Below are positions 1-6,763 of a DNA stretch of 10,590 nucleotides, one piece after another; position 1 is the first letter of the stretch; every line of letters starts with the position of its first letter. This stretch comes from Saprospiraceae bacterium UBA7687 (lineage in GTDB: Bacteria > Bacteroidota > Bacteroidia > Chitinophagales > Saprospiraceae). The position numbers were made by a program, and so were the translations under genes. Below the pieces are notes generated by a model. That model saw only the letters and a list, made by a program, of their open reading frames with translations. It did no database searches and was not told the origin of the DNA. The stretch lies in NCBI GenBank assembly GCA_002482845.1, contig DLGT01000050.1, positions 9,874 through 20,463 of the forward strand, written 5' to 3'.

Positions 1-426
1 CCCCGCCTCTATTTCTAAAGCCATACCATACATTACGTAAGCAAAAATAGGTGTGAAAACAAATCCAAGCAAGTCCCACTTTACTGCATTCAAAGGTGTA
101 AGTTGTGTTTCCTTTTTTGTCCATCCTTTCATTTCTGTAATATGCTTGATGAATTCATCTCTATCGACATCATTTGTAAATGTAATATCAGAAACTGAGT
201 TGCCCAATTTCATCCCAACATGTGGATCAACAGTCAGTCCATCAAAAGTTAACTTTTTCATATCTTTGTACAACAGTTCACCTTTATCAACTAGAGTCAC
301 TTTTTTGCTTATTATTTCATTAAACTCTGCCAAAGAATTTACTGATTTACTTATGAATCGGACTCCGTCTTCTGCATAAAGCATGGTTTTTGCTTTATCG
401 CAATTCACTTGAATTAATTTTTCCAT
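1..426 (-). CDS. Unrecognised protein with C-terminal membrane segment, partial (N-terminal 142 residues)
   Basis: This reading frame opens at an ATG (complement of 424-426) and stays open to the window edge, so the C-terminus is missing. I do not recognise the family. The visible product begins MEKLIQVNCDKAKTMLYAED and has no signal peptide. Residues about 1-110 are soluble and mixed alpha/beta; the stretch around residues 78-97 (SDITFTNDVDRDEF) has the look of the last strand and helix of a small PH-like domain, which is only an impression. Residues about 118-137 (DLLGFVFTPIFAYVMYGMAL) are hydrophobic and probably a membrane helix, so the protein is likely an inner-membrane protein with a cytosolic N-terminal part. 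It is transcribed away from the U32 gene across a 230-bp divergent spacer. The plus-strand frame over the same bases (53-379) is low-complexity and I treat it as a shadow. Confidence 0.7.
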   Translation of the reverse strand, partial: MEKLIQVNCDKAKTMLYAEDGVRFISKSVNSLAEFNEIISKKVTLVDKGELLYKDMKKLTFDGLTVDPHVGMKLGNSVSDITFTNDVDRDEFIKHITEMKGWTKKETQLTPLNAVKWDLLGFVFTPIFAYVMYGMALEIEAG

Positions 427-484
427 TTATAAAAGAAATTTAAAGTTGTTTTTGTTATTATTCCTTCAGATTCTAATCAAAGAC

Positions 485-492
485 CAAAACTA
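485..492 (-). promoter_or_regulatory. Possible -7 box for the leftmost minus-strand gene
   Basis: Read on the minus strand these bases are TAGTTTTG, a full match to the Bacteroidota -7 consensus TAnnTTTG, and would give a leader of roughly 50 nt before the ATG at 426. No TTG or TTTG lies at the expected 19-23 bp upstream, so the call is weak. Confidence 0.3.
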
Positions 493-586
493 ACAATATT
501 TTACAACTTGTTGGATTATTTAAATTATTTTTGTTCTCAATGAACTCCATCCTAGAAAGTATAAAGTATAGTATCCATTGACATTC

Positions 587-620
587 TTTGTTCAAATTAG
601 CCAAAGAATCCTTACCTTTG
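587..620 (+). promoter_or_regulatory. Bacteroidota-type promoter of the U32 / DUF3995 genes
   Basis: TTTG at 587-590 is followed after 22 bp by TACCTTTG at 613-620, matching the -33/-7 pattern (TTTG, then TAnnTTTG) recognised by the primary sigma factor of Bacteroidota. Transcription would start a few bases after 620, leaving a leader of about 30 nt before the ATG at 657. This placement agrees with the chosen start of the U32 gene. Confidence 0.55.
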
Positions 621-656
621 TGACGATTTATAATCAAAACAGATTCAGTTCCTTTT

Positions 657-2546
657 ATGAAGCAAAAAATAGAAATCCTTGCACCTGCCAAAAACCTGAT
701 ACAAGGTATAGCTGCAATCAATGCAGGTGCAGATGCTGTTTATATAGGTGCTCCGCTATTTGGTGCGCGTACCAATGCGACCAATTCTCTCGATGACATT
801 GCCGAAATGGTGCGATATGCCCATTTATTTAAGGCGCAGGTTTTTGTAGTGATCAATACGATTTTGTATGATGACGAACTCAAAACTTGTCGGGATTTGA
901 TCTATAAATTGTACGATATTGGCGTCGATGCACTCATTATTCAGGATATGGCCATACTTGAGATGGACTTGCCACCTATTGTGTTACACGCTAGTACGCA
1001 AGCCAATAATCGAGACCCTAAACATGTAAAATTTCTAAAAGATGCTGGAATCAAAAGAGTGGTGCTTGCGCGTGAACTCAATCTTGACCAAGTCAAAGAA
1101 ATACATGAAGCGACAGATGTAGAATTAGAGTTTTTTGTTTCGGGTGCGCTTTGTGTTTCCTTTAGTGGCAATTGCTATATGAGTATCGCCAATGGTGAGC
1201 GTAGTGCCAATCGTGGGTCTTGTGCCCAAAACTGCCGTCTGCCCTATGAACTCATAGATGGGACAGGCAAGACATTGATTCAAACAGCACATTTACTGTC
1301 TATCAAAGATCTCGACCTAAGCGATCAGTTGCCTGCATTGATAGACGCAGGTATATCGTCATTCAAGATAGAAGGCCGACTCAAAGACATCGTTTATGTC
1401 AAAAATAATACGTCATACCTGAGAAAAAGACTAGATGATTTCCTAGAAAATAATGATGACAAATACCAAAAAGCATCATCAGGCAGAACTTTTTACAACT
1501 TCGAACCGAAGATGGACCGAAGTTTTAATCGTGGATATACCGACTATTTTGTCAATAAACGCACAGAAAAAATTGGTAGTTGGGATACACCAAAATCACA
1601 AGGTCAGTACATAGGTAAAGTCCTAGAAATCAAGGCAAATGGATATGTCATAGAAAATTATGCCCAACTCAATAATGCTGATGGACTCTACTTTATCAAT
1701 GCCAATGGAGAGGCAGATGGCGCCCAAATCAATATCATCGTCAATGATGTGGTGGTGCTCAATTCACCAAAATCTATTGAGATAGGAACGGTCATTTATA
1801 GAAATTCTGATGCCGAATTTATCAAAATGGTAGAGCAAGAAAAAAGTGCCATTCGCAAGATCGGTGTGCAATTACAATTTTCGGAGACGGCAGATGGATT
1901 CAGATTGCTAGCAACAGACGAGGATGGTCACCAAAGTGAAATGACGATGATAAGCGAAAAAACATTGGCCAATAGTGCAGAATCTGTCATTCCCAATATC
2001 AAAAAGAATCTAGCGAAAACAGGAAATACCGTATTCATCGTGGATGACATCGACGTGACATTTGCAGATAATTGGTTTTTGCCGATATCAAAAGTAAACG
2101 AAATCAGAAGAGAAGTGCTCGAGCAATTGGTAGAAATACGCATCGCTCAATATCATAGAGAGACACAACCAATCGTAAAAACAGATCATCCATATCCTGT
2201 GGATAAACTAGACTTTACATTCAATGTTTCCAACCAAATGGCAAGGAATTTTTATAAACGTCATGGCGTCACTGATATAGAAAAAGCCTTCGAACTGCAA
2301 TGGGATCCGGGAAAATCTAGGGTAATGGTCACCAAGTATTGTGTCAAATACGAACTAGGTAAATGTGCTAGATTCCAGCGTGCTACCATGGGCGAAAAAA
2401 TAGCTGAACCACTGACACTCAAACATGGAGAAGTCGAGTACAAACTAAAATTTAACTGTAAACCTTGCGAGATGGAAATCTGGGAGAAGGATGCCGAACT
2501 GGAATACATCGATGAGGATGAGCAAATGGGATATGTAAAGAAGTGA
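657..2546 (+). CDS. rlhA: U32 family protein, RlhA-like (23S rRNA C5-cytidine hydroxylation family)
   Basis: This 629-residue protein belongs to the peptidase U32 family, whose studied bacterial members are RNA hydroxylation enzymes, not peptidases: RlhA makes 5-hydroxycytidine in 23S rRNA and TrhP acts on tRNA wobble uridine, with prephenate and Fe-S cluster biogenesis implicated. The N-terminus (EILAPAKNLIQGIAAINAGA, residues 6-25) starts the TIM-barrel-like domain. The U32 signature spans about residues 157-197, with cysteines 166 (GALC), 173 (GNC), 189 (GSC) and 193 (QNC) followed by RLPYE; these are candidate cluster ligands. The C-terminus adds a second cysteine group, CVKYELGKC (562, 570) and CKPC (601, 604), which resembles the tail of E. 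coli RlhA as I recall it. Length is close to RlhA (about 650) and well above TrhP (about 450). A homologous but different target is possible. It is probably co-transcribed with the DUF3995 gene 16 bp downstream. Confidence 0.85.
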   Translation: MKQKIEILAPAKNLIQGIAAINAGADAVYIGAPLFGARTNATNSLDDIAEMVRYAHLFKAQVFVVINTILYDDELKTCRDLIYKLYDIGVDALIIQDMAILEMDLPPIVLHASTQANNRDPKHVKFLKDAGIKRVVLARELNLDQVKEIHEATDVELEFFVSGALCVSFSGNCYMSIANGERSANRGSCAQNCRLPYELIDGTGKTLIQTAHLLSIKDLDLSDQLPALIDAGISSFKIEGRLKDIVYVKNNTSYLRKRLDDFLENNDDKYQKASSGRTFYNFEPKMDRSFNRGYTDYFVNKRTEKIGSWDTPKSQGQYIGKVLEIKANGYVIENYAQLNNADGLYFINANGEADGAQINIIVNDVVVLNSPKSIEIGTVIYRNSDAEFIKMVEQEKSAIRKIGVQLQFSETADGFRLLATDEDGHQSEMTMISEKTLANSAESVIPNIKKNLAKTGNTVFIVDDIDVTFADNWFLPISKVNEIRREVLEQLVEIRIAQYHRETQPIVKTDHPYPVDKLDFTFNVSNQMARNFYKRHGVTDIEKAFELQWDPGKSRVMVTKYCVKYELGKCARFQRATMGEKIAEPLTLKHGEVEYKLKFNCKPCEMEIWEKDAELEYIDEDEQMGYVKK

Positions 2547-2562
2547 TGAAAAAATTGAATAG

Positions 2563-2991
2563 ATGACTTACTTACTCTCCATCCTATTATCTATACTTTT
2601 TTTTACCCTTTCAGCGATTCATGTATATTGGGGATTGGGAGGCAAGTGGGCTTTGTCAGTTGCATTTCCGACAAAAGAAGATAGGGCTTCCCTATCAAAA
2701 GTGCCAGGAAAGATGGCTACATTTTTAGTCGCTTTAGGGCTATTCTGTTTTGGACTTTATTACCTGATAAATATGCAGATTTTACCTATAGTTTTACCCA
2801 AATATTTAGGTGAATATGGTTATTGGGTAATCGCAATCATTTTCTTTTTACGAGCCATGGGAGATTTTAATTATATTGGAATATTCCGCAAGGTCAAAAC
2901 CACTGCCTTTGCTAAAAAGGATAAGACCATCTATACACCTTTGTGTATTTTTATAAGTTGTTTGACTTTTTTACTCATTTATCTAGCTTAA
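2563..2991 (+). CDS. DUF3995 domain-containing small membrane protein
   Basis: The 142-residue product has about four hydrophobic helices (roughly residues 3-22, 50-70, 84-100 and 124-141) and almost nothing outside the membrane. Features of the DUF3995 family are visible: an early helix ending in IHVYWGLGG (19-27), a PGKMATFLVALGL segment starting helix 2, and FFLRAMGDFNYIGIF in the third part, followed by a short basic loop and a final helix with TPLC. The function of this family is not known. It follows the U32 gene by 16 bp and probably uses its promoter. Its last 17 bases overlap the end of the convergent NUDIX gene. The assignment rests on motif memory; the topology is clear. Confidence 0.8.
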   Translation: MTYLLSILLSILFFTLSAIHVYWGLGGKWALSVAFPTKEDRASLSKVPGKMATFLVALGLFCFGLYYLINMQILPIVLPKYLGEYGYWVIAIIFFLRAMGDFNYIGIFRKVKTTAFAKKDKTIYTPLCIFISCLTFLLIYLA

Positions 2992-3478
2992 TTTCACCTA
3001 TCAAATCATCACCAGACAATTCATCTACCATGGATGTCATTGCGAGATTTGCATCATAAATGGCGCTGAATACAAAAGGTGTGCCTTCATCTACATACTG
3101 ATAAATAAACCAATCTGTAGGTGGTGTATCAAGATCTTTCAATTCGTCAGCATGGATCCAAAAGAGATCACCTTCATCGCAATCGGGCGCAGGTTGCCAT
3201 TGAATTTCTACACAATAGATAAAACTTACCCAATTGTAGTTTACTGGTGATGTCTCCGTGAGTATGCCACAAAACTTTGGGTTCGAGATAGAAATTCCTG
3301 TTTCTTCCATTGTCTCACGTATGACAGCTTGGATGGGAGATTCGTAAGGATCTATCTTACCACCTACGGGCACAAACTTGCCTTGATTGGGCATTTTGGC
3401 ACGTTTGAGCAAGAGATATTGATCACCACTTTTGATGATGCAAAATACGGCTACACGCTTGAGACCTTCTGGAGTCAT
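2975..3478 (-). CDS. NUDIX hydrolase
   Basis: NUDIX enzymes hydrolyse nucleoside diphosphates linked to another group (for example oxidised dNTPs, NDP-sugars or cofactors); the substrate here cannot be read from sequence. Counting from the ATG at 3478 (167 residues), the NUDIX box lies at about residues 40-62: GKIDPYE, seven residues, then RETMEETGI, which fits Gx5Ex7REUxEExGU with Thr at the U position after RE. It is preceded by FVPVGGK, as in MutT-like enzymes. No signal peptide is present, so it acts in the cytosol. The frame extends upstream to a GTG at 3517, but the ATG at 3478 has an A/T-rich stretch before it and begins directly before the first beta strand (LKRVAVFCII), so I prefer it. 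Its 3' end overlaps the DUF3995 gene by 17 bp. No consensus -7 box is visible upstream. Confidence 0.88.
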   Translation of the reverse strand: MTPEGLKRVAVFCIIKSGDQYLLLKRAKMPNQGKFVPVGGKIDPYESPIQAVIRETMEETGISISNPKFCGILTETSPVNYNWVSFIYCVEIQWQPAPDCDEGDLFWIHADELKDLDTPPTDWFIYQYVDEGTPFVFSAIYDANLAMTSMVDELSGDDLIGEIKLDK

Positions 3479-3482
3479 AATT

Positions 3483-3498
3483 ATTTGGTGATTTGGTG
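3483..3498. repeat. Tandem duplication of ATTTGGTG
   Basis: The octamer ATTTGGTG occurs twice in direct succession at 3483-3490 and 3491-3498, a few bases upstream of the NUDIX start codon at 3478 (CACCAAAT twice on the coding strand). It would lie in the leader of that transcript. Confidence 0.6.
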
Positions 3499-3595
3499 AT
3501 ACCGCATTCTGCAGCACAAGTTCTGATGATAGAGCGATTGTTAATAGATTGATAAATGTTATTTCGAAAAAATTGTTTTAAAAATCTTCTATCTA

Positions 3596-3626
3596 TTGAT
3601 TTATACAACAAAAAGCAATACTTTTG
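3596..3626 (+). promoter_or_regulatory. Promoter of the toxin-antitoxin module
   Basis: TTG at 3596-3598 is followed after 20 bp by TACTTTTG at 3619-3626, a full match to TAnnTTTG with good spacing. The expected transcript start near 3632 lies well downstream of the TTG that could open the antitoxin frame at 3596, which supports the ATG at 3665 as the true start. Confidence 0.65.
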
Positions 3627-3636
3627 TTAGTATTAT

Positions 3637-3650
3637 ATTTAGTACTAAAT
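3637..3650. promoter_or_regulatory. Perfect 14-bp palindrome, probable operator of the toxin-antitoxin module
   Basis: ATTTAGTACTAAAT is a perfect palindrome 10 bp downstream of the -7 box and 14 bp upstream of the antitoxin ATG. The hexamer TTAGTA also occurs at 3627-3632, giving a direct repeat with 12-bp period (3627 and 3639), about one helical turn. Phd/YefM antitoxins autorepress by binding palindromes near the promoter; the GTAC centre is shared with the TGTACA core known for YefM. The operator role is inferred. Confidence 0.5.
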
Positions 3651-3664
3651 TTAACACTATTCTT

Positions 3665-3910
3665 ATGATCACAGCAAATGAACTTAAAACCAAAGGTATC
3701 AAAGCTATAGAAGAACAATTGTCACAAACATCTGAAGCAGCTATTACTGTACACGGAAAGGTAAAATACGTAGCAATGACTGTAGAACAATTCGAAAAAA
3801 TGCGACTAGCAGAGCTTGAAGTTGCTTACATGCTTTGTAAAAAAGATATTGAAGAAGGCAATTATACTGTAGAGACAGCAGAAGAACATATTGAAAGATT
3901 ATGGAAATAA
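3665..3910 (+). CDS. Type II antitoxin, Phd/YefM-like
   Basis: The 81-residue product has the layout of Phd/YefM-type antitoxins. The N-terminal DNA-binding/dimerisation part (residues 1-48) begins MITANELKTKGIKAIEE and contains the strand-turn-strand AAITVHGKVKYVAMTVEQFE (25-44). The C-terminal part (49-81; ELEVAYMLCKKDIEEGNY and EEHIERL) is acidic and helical, as expected of the segment that wraps and neutralises a RelE-type toxin. It precedes a toxin gene by 20 bp in the usual antitoxin-first order and is very probably autoregulated through the palindrome at 3637-3650. The frame is open upstream to a TTG at 3596, but that codon is the -33 element of the promoter, so the ATG is the start. 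The family call is by pattern and is fairly sure. Confidence 0.85.
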   Translation: MITANELKTKGIKAIEEQLSQTSEAAITVHGKVKYVAMTVEQFEKMRLAELEVAYMLCKKDIEEGNYTVETAEEHIERLWK

Positions 3911-3930
3911 ATTAAAAAGAGATCATTTGT

Positions 3931-4203
3931 ATGCCAAAAATTTTAACAACGCCATTTTATGAAAAAAGGCTTAAAACCTTTCAGGTTAAACATCCAGAGT
4001 TAAAAGAAAAATATATAAAAACTATCAAATTACTCCAAGTAAATCCTTCTCATCCTTCGCTTAGACTTCATAAACTTAAAGGAAATTTATCTGACTTATA
4101 TTCTGCATCCCTAAATATGCAATATAGGATTCTACTTGACTTCATCATAAAAGATGATCAGATTATTCTTATCAACATAGGAGATCATGATGGGATGTAT
4201 TAA
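3931..4203 (+). CDS. Type II toxin, RelE/YafQ-like mRNA interferase
   Basis: Members of the RelE/ParE superfamily are small basic proteins; the RelE/YafQ branch cleaves mRNA on the ribosome. This 90-residue protein is of family length, with the basic helical start FYEKRLKTF (9-17), then PSHPSLRLHKLKG (39-51), the strands SDLYSASLNMQYRILLDF (54-71) and the terminal INIGDHDGMY (81-90). His41, His47, Lys48, Arg66, His86 and Asp87 are the polar residues at positions where active RelE/YafQ homologues place catalytic or RNA-binding groups, so the toxin looks intact. Translation probably starts at ATG 3931 behind AAAAAGAGA. It is co-transcribed with the antitoxin. Assignment to YafQ, RelE or another sub-branch is not decided. 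Confidence 0.85.
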   Translation: MPKILTTPFYEKRLKTFQVKHPELKEKYIKTIKLLQVNPSHPSLRLHKLKGNLSDLYSASLNMQYRILLDFIIKDDQIILINIGDHDGMY

Positions 4204-4454
4204 AATTTTAGGTTAAAAACGAAAATATAATTCTTTTTTGATTCTACAAATATCCCATCAAACAAATATTTCGTCGCCAAAAACTACCATTTACACTCCA
4301 AAAATGTAGATCGATAGGCAAAACAACAAAATAAAACCTTCCCATTAAGCATCGTTTTGTTTAAGCAATTAAGTAATTTAATTAAACAAAAGCAACTAAT
4401 TAATGCAACTCGGCACATATAAAAGTATTAAATCAATCATTAAAAAATATTCTT
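4204..4454. other. AT-rich intergenic region between the toxin and FAS1 lipoprotein genes
   Basis: This 251-bp spacer holds no credible reading frame and no GC-stem terminator after the toxin gene. It must carry the promoter of the FAS1 gene, but I find no full TAnnTTTG match; TCGTTTTG at 4352-4359 has one mismatch and no -33 partner. The only clear structure is the inverted repeat at 4355-4391. Confidence 0.5.
4355..4391. repeat. 10-bp perfect inverted repeat upstream of the FAS1 lipoprotein gene
   Basis: TTTTGTTTAA at 4355-4364 and TTAAACAAAA at 4382-4391 are exact reverse complements, separated by 17 very AT-rich bases. The repeat sits 64 bp before the ATG at 4455. It could be a regulator binding site with two half-sites about 27 bp apart centre to centre, or a hairpin in the leader. 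Confidence 0.55.
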
Positions 4455-5375
4455 ATGAAATCATTAAATGTATTGTTCTTTCTTTTTATGTCCACTTTCT
4501 TATTCATTTCTTGTGGAGATGATGAAGTAGTAGCACCAAAAACCGCTGTAGATGTAGTCGTAGAAAATCCTAATTTCACGTTACTAGAAGCGGCAGTTTT
4601 GCATGCAGGATTGGCAGAAGCATTAGCTAGTCCTACGATTACAGTTTTTGCACCTACGGATGATGCCTTCAAAGCAGCTGGTTTTGCCAATGCAGCAGCT
4701 ATCCAAGCAGCTGATAAAAACCTTATAGCTTCTATACTTACCTACCACGTTATTGGAAGTTTGGTACCTGCTTCAGCTATTGAAACCAAAGACAATGCAG
4801 AAGTTACAACGCTAAACACAGGTAAAGTATATGTGACCAAAAATGCAGGTGGTGTATCTGTAAATGGTGCAAAAGTGACCACTGCAGACGTAAAAGCTGA
4901 AAATGGTGCCATCATCCACATCATTGATGCTGTCTTGATACCAGAATCTAGAAATATTGTAGCTCTTGCGCAAGCTAACCCTAATCTTTCATTACTAGTT
5001 GCAGCAGTATTAAGAGCCAATGAAGGATCTACCAAAGTGGTAGATATCTTGAGTAGTGCAGGTCCATTCACTGTGTTTGCACCTACTAATGATGCATTTA
5101 TTGCAGCAGGATTTCCTACAGCAGCAGCTATTCAGGCTGCACCACCTGATGTGTTAGCTAGTATTTTGACTTACCACGTAATTCCAGGCAGAGTTTATTC
5201 TACAAACTTAGTTACAGGAAATGTAGCTACAGCTAACGGTGGTAATATTGCAGTAAATGCAAGCAATGCCACATTAAAAGGAAATGCAAATGCCGGAAAT
5301 ACAAATATCGTCGGAGTAAATATACCAGCTAGTAATGGTGTAGTACACGTAATAGATAGCGTTCTTTTACCATAA
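4455..5375 (+). CDS. Lipoprotein with two FAS1 (fasciclin) domains
   Basis: FAS1 domains act in adhesion and in binding matrix or polysaccharide; the ligand is unknown here. The 306-residue product has a lipoprotein signal peptide (hydrophobic 5-19, lipobox FISC with Cys20). The residues after the cysteine, GDDE, are acidic, which recalls the surface-export signal described in Bacteroidota lipoproteins, so display on the cell surface is likely but unproven. Domain 1 (about 31-163) has the H1 motif TVFAPTDDAF (63-72), the YH motif TYHVI (96-100) and the H2 motif GAIIHIIDAVLIP (151-163). Domain 2 (about 167-306) repeats them: TVFAPTNDAF (206-215), TYHVI (239-243) and GVVHVIDSVLLP (295-306), ending exactly at the domain boundary. 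The gene stands alone with a terminator behind it. The protein is unusually rich in Ala, Val and Asn. Confidence 0.92.
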   Translation: MKSLNVLFFLFMSTFLFISCGDDEVVAPKTAVDVVVENPNFTLLEAAVLHAGLAEALASPTITVFAPTDDAFKAAGFANAAAIQAADKNLIASILTYHVIGSLVPASAIETKDNAEVTTLNTGKVYVTKNAGGVSVNGAKVTTADVKAENGAIIHIIDAVLIPESRNIVALAQANPNLSLLVAAVLRANEGSTKVVDILSSAGPFTVFAPTNDAFIAAGFPTAAAIQAAPPDVLASILTYHVIPGRVYSTNLVTGNVATANGGNIAVNASNATLKGNANAGNTNIVGVNIPASNGVVHVIDSVLLP

Positions 5376-5404
5376 TCATACTGTAAACATAGTCATAAAA
5401 GCTC

Positions 5405-5430
5405 AGCCCTAAAGTGGGTTGGGCTTTTTT
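5405..5430 (+). terminator. Intrinsic terminator of the FAS1 lipoprotein gene
   Basis: AGCCC (5405-5409) pairs with GGGCT (5421-5425) around an 11-base loop, followed directly by a run of six T ending at 5430. It lies about 30 bp after the stop codon. The T-run overlaps the stop codon of the convergent gene at 5429, and on the minus strand the stem is followed by CTTTTATG, so it may also weakly serve the opposite strand. Confidence 0.75.
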
Positions 5431-6724
5431 ATTTTTCATTCAAAAACCGTTTAACATCTTCAAAATCTGATGTTTTTAAGAGAATAAAGTTATCCTTACC
5501 CAAGATAAAATATGTTGGCCAAGAATGTACATTGATTGGATCATGTTTTTCAAATTCTTTTAAGTCAAAAAATATATTTTTCCACGTTATATTATTTTCA
5601 CGCATCACATTTTGGCACTTTTCATTGGTAACGTCTGTACACAATCCATAAAAATCAACGGATTTAAATGACTTATACAATGCTGCAATCTCGGGAAGTT
5701 TTTTCCTGCAAGGTACACACCAGGATCCCCAAACATGTACAAACTTATATACTTCATTTACACTCATTGTATCTATAGAAATTATTTCACTATTGTCCTT
5801 TACTGATGGACCTGATATAGAGAAAAAAGTGTTTTCCGTATGATGATTTATTAAGAGCAATCTGTTGTTTATGATGTCTATAGAGTCAATACTATAGAAG
5901 TTATCCTGTACTTTGAACTTATCTTTTTGATTAATAGTTGAAGTCGTATTATCAGATAATTTTACTTTTATTTTCACTGATTTGTTCTCCCATGGTAATG
6001 CATCTTTAGTTTCCATTTCGATTGAATCACCTTGAATGAAGCCATTATGCTTAAGCCTAGAAGCAAAACCTATTTTGAAACAATCTAAGTATTCTAATTT
6101 GTTTGTTCGTGTATTAAATTTTGAAAAAACTTGAACTGCCACTTTTGCTTTTCGTGGGTAAATAAAGAAATCCACAAGATGTTCATATTCGATGTCATAA
6201 TAATAACATGTATCCATTGGGTAAATAATCTTTTCACCCTTTGGCCAGTCAGGTTTAAACATCAACTCAGGTAATGTAATGATCTCTTCATCAGAAAAAT
6301 CTAAATTCATATTTGAGTCAATAATCAATATTTCTCTACCATATAACTTTCCTCTTAAACCACACAACTGCCATTTATGGTCTGACCGTGAATATGACCC
6401 AAGTTCATATCCATATTTAAAGAACTTAGAACTATCTAATTTTTGATTTATAAAATCATTAAACCTTGACAATTCCAAACTAAAACTAATACTACTAACG
6501 GATACTTCCTTTAACTCAGGAGAAACACCATAATCATCAATATTTCGAATATCTTGTTTAATGTAAGACGCTTGTGCAAATGATATCTTGTCCTTGAGTA
6601 TAAACGTTGTATCTTGATAGAGATTTAACCATCGAGCGTCCTTTTGAGCAGCTACATTCACAGTATTTAGCAGTAGATAAGTAATAACAATTGTAGTGGA
6701 ATATTTCATGATCATGGGTTTCAT
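5429..6724 (-). CDS. Secreted TlpA-like thioredoxin-domain protein with large N-terminal region
   Basis: The C-terminal third is a TlpA/thioredoxin domain: KFVHVWGSWCVPCRKKLPEI with the CVPC redox pair, then SWPTYFIL carrying the cis-proline, and a final helix. TlpA-type proteins are extracytoplasmic thiol-disulfide reductants. With the start at ATG 6724 (431 residues) the cysteines are 336 and 339. An N-terminal signal peptide (about residues 9-26, ending NVAAQ) exports it. The long middle region is of unknown fold and contains IDSNMNLDFSDEE (about 135-147), an EF-hand-like loop with Asp, Asn, Asn and Glu at positions 1, 3, 5 and 12. Other cysteines occur in this region. The frame is open to a TTG at 6736; ATGs at 6724, 6715 and 6709 are better, and 6709 would give the tidiest signal peptide. 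It follows the next gene upstream by about 40 bp and may share its transcript. Confidence 0.8.
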   Translation of the reverse strand: MKPMIMKYSTTIVITYLLLNTVNVAAQKDARWLNLYQDTTFILKDKISFAQASYIKQDIRNIDDYGVSPELKEVSVSSISFSLELSRFNDFINQKLDSSKFFKYGYELGSYSRSDHKWQLCGLRGKLYGREILIIDSNMNLDFSDEEIITLPELMFKPDWPKGEKIIYPMDTCYYYDIEYEHLVDFFIYPRKAKVAVQVFSKFNTRTNKLEYLDCFKIGFASRLKHNGFIQGDSIEMETKDALPWENKSVKIKVKLSDNTTSTINQKDKFKVQDNFYSIDSIDIINNRLLLINHHTENTFFSISGPSVKDNSEIISIDTMSVNEVYKFVHVWGSWCVPCRKKLPEIAALYKSFKSVDFYGLCTDVTNEKCQNVMRENNITWKNIFFDLKEFEKHDPINVHSWPTYFILGKDNFILLKTSDFEDVKRFLNEK

Positions 6725-6763
6725 TTTTATTTTCAAAATAAATCTAAAAAATAACGCTTCACT

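Noticed and set aside
53..379. Plus-strand open frame of 108 codons
   Set aside because: It lies opposite the partial minus-strand gene 1-426, is Ser/Thr/Phe-rich like an antisense shadow, and has no promoter of its own.
578..796. Plus-strand frame across the U32 start
   Set aside because: It begins upstream of the mapped -7 box at 613-620 and its product has a Cys/Arg-rich shadow composition out of frame with the U32 gene.
3483..3498. Two copies of ATTTGGTG as the start of a CRISPR or satellite array
   Set aside because: Only two adjacent 8-bp copies without spacers exist; nothing else repeats nearby.
3479..3517. N-terminal extension of the NUDIX protein by 13 residues
   Set aside because: It would use a GTG start and read through the tandem ATTTGGTG repeat; the ATG at 3478 begins right before the domain.
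3596..3664. N-terminal extension of the antitoxin
   Set aside because: It would use a TTG that forms the -33 element, upstream of the predicted transcript start.
4284..4309. Imperfect hairpin (CTACcATTT with AAATGTAG) as a terminator of the toxin gene
   Set aside because: The stem has a bulge and few GC pairs, and no T-run follows it.
4352..4359. TCGTTTTG as a -7 box for the FAS1 gene
   Set aside because: The A of TAnnTTTG is missing and no TTG lies at the -33 distance.
6725..6736. TTG start for the thioredoxin-domain protein
   Set aside because: ATG codons at 6724, 6715 and 6709 give more normal signal peptides.
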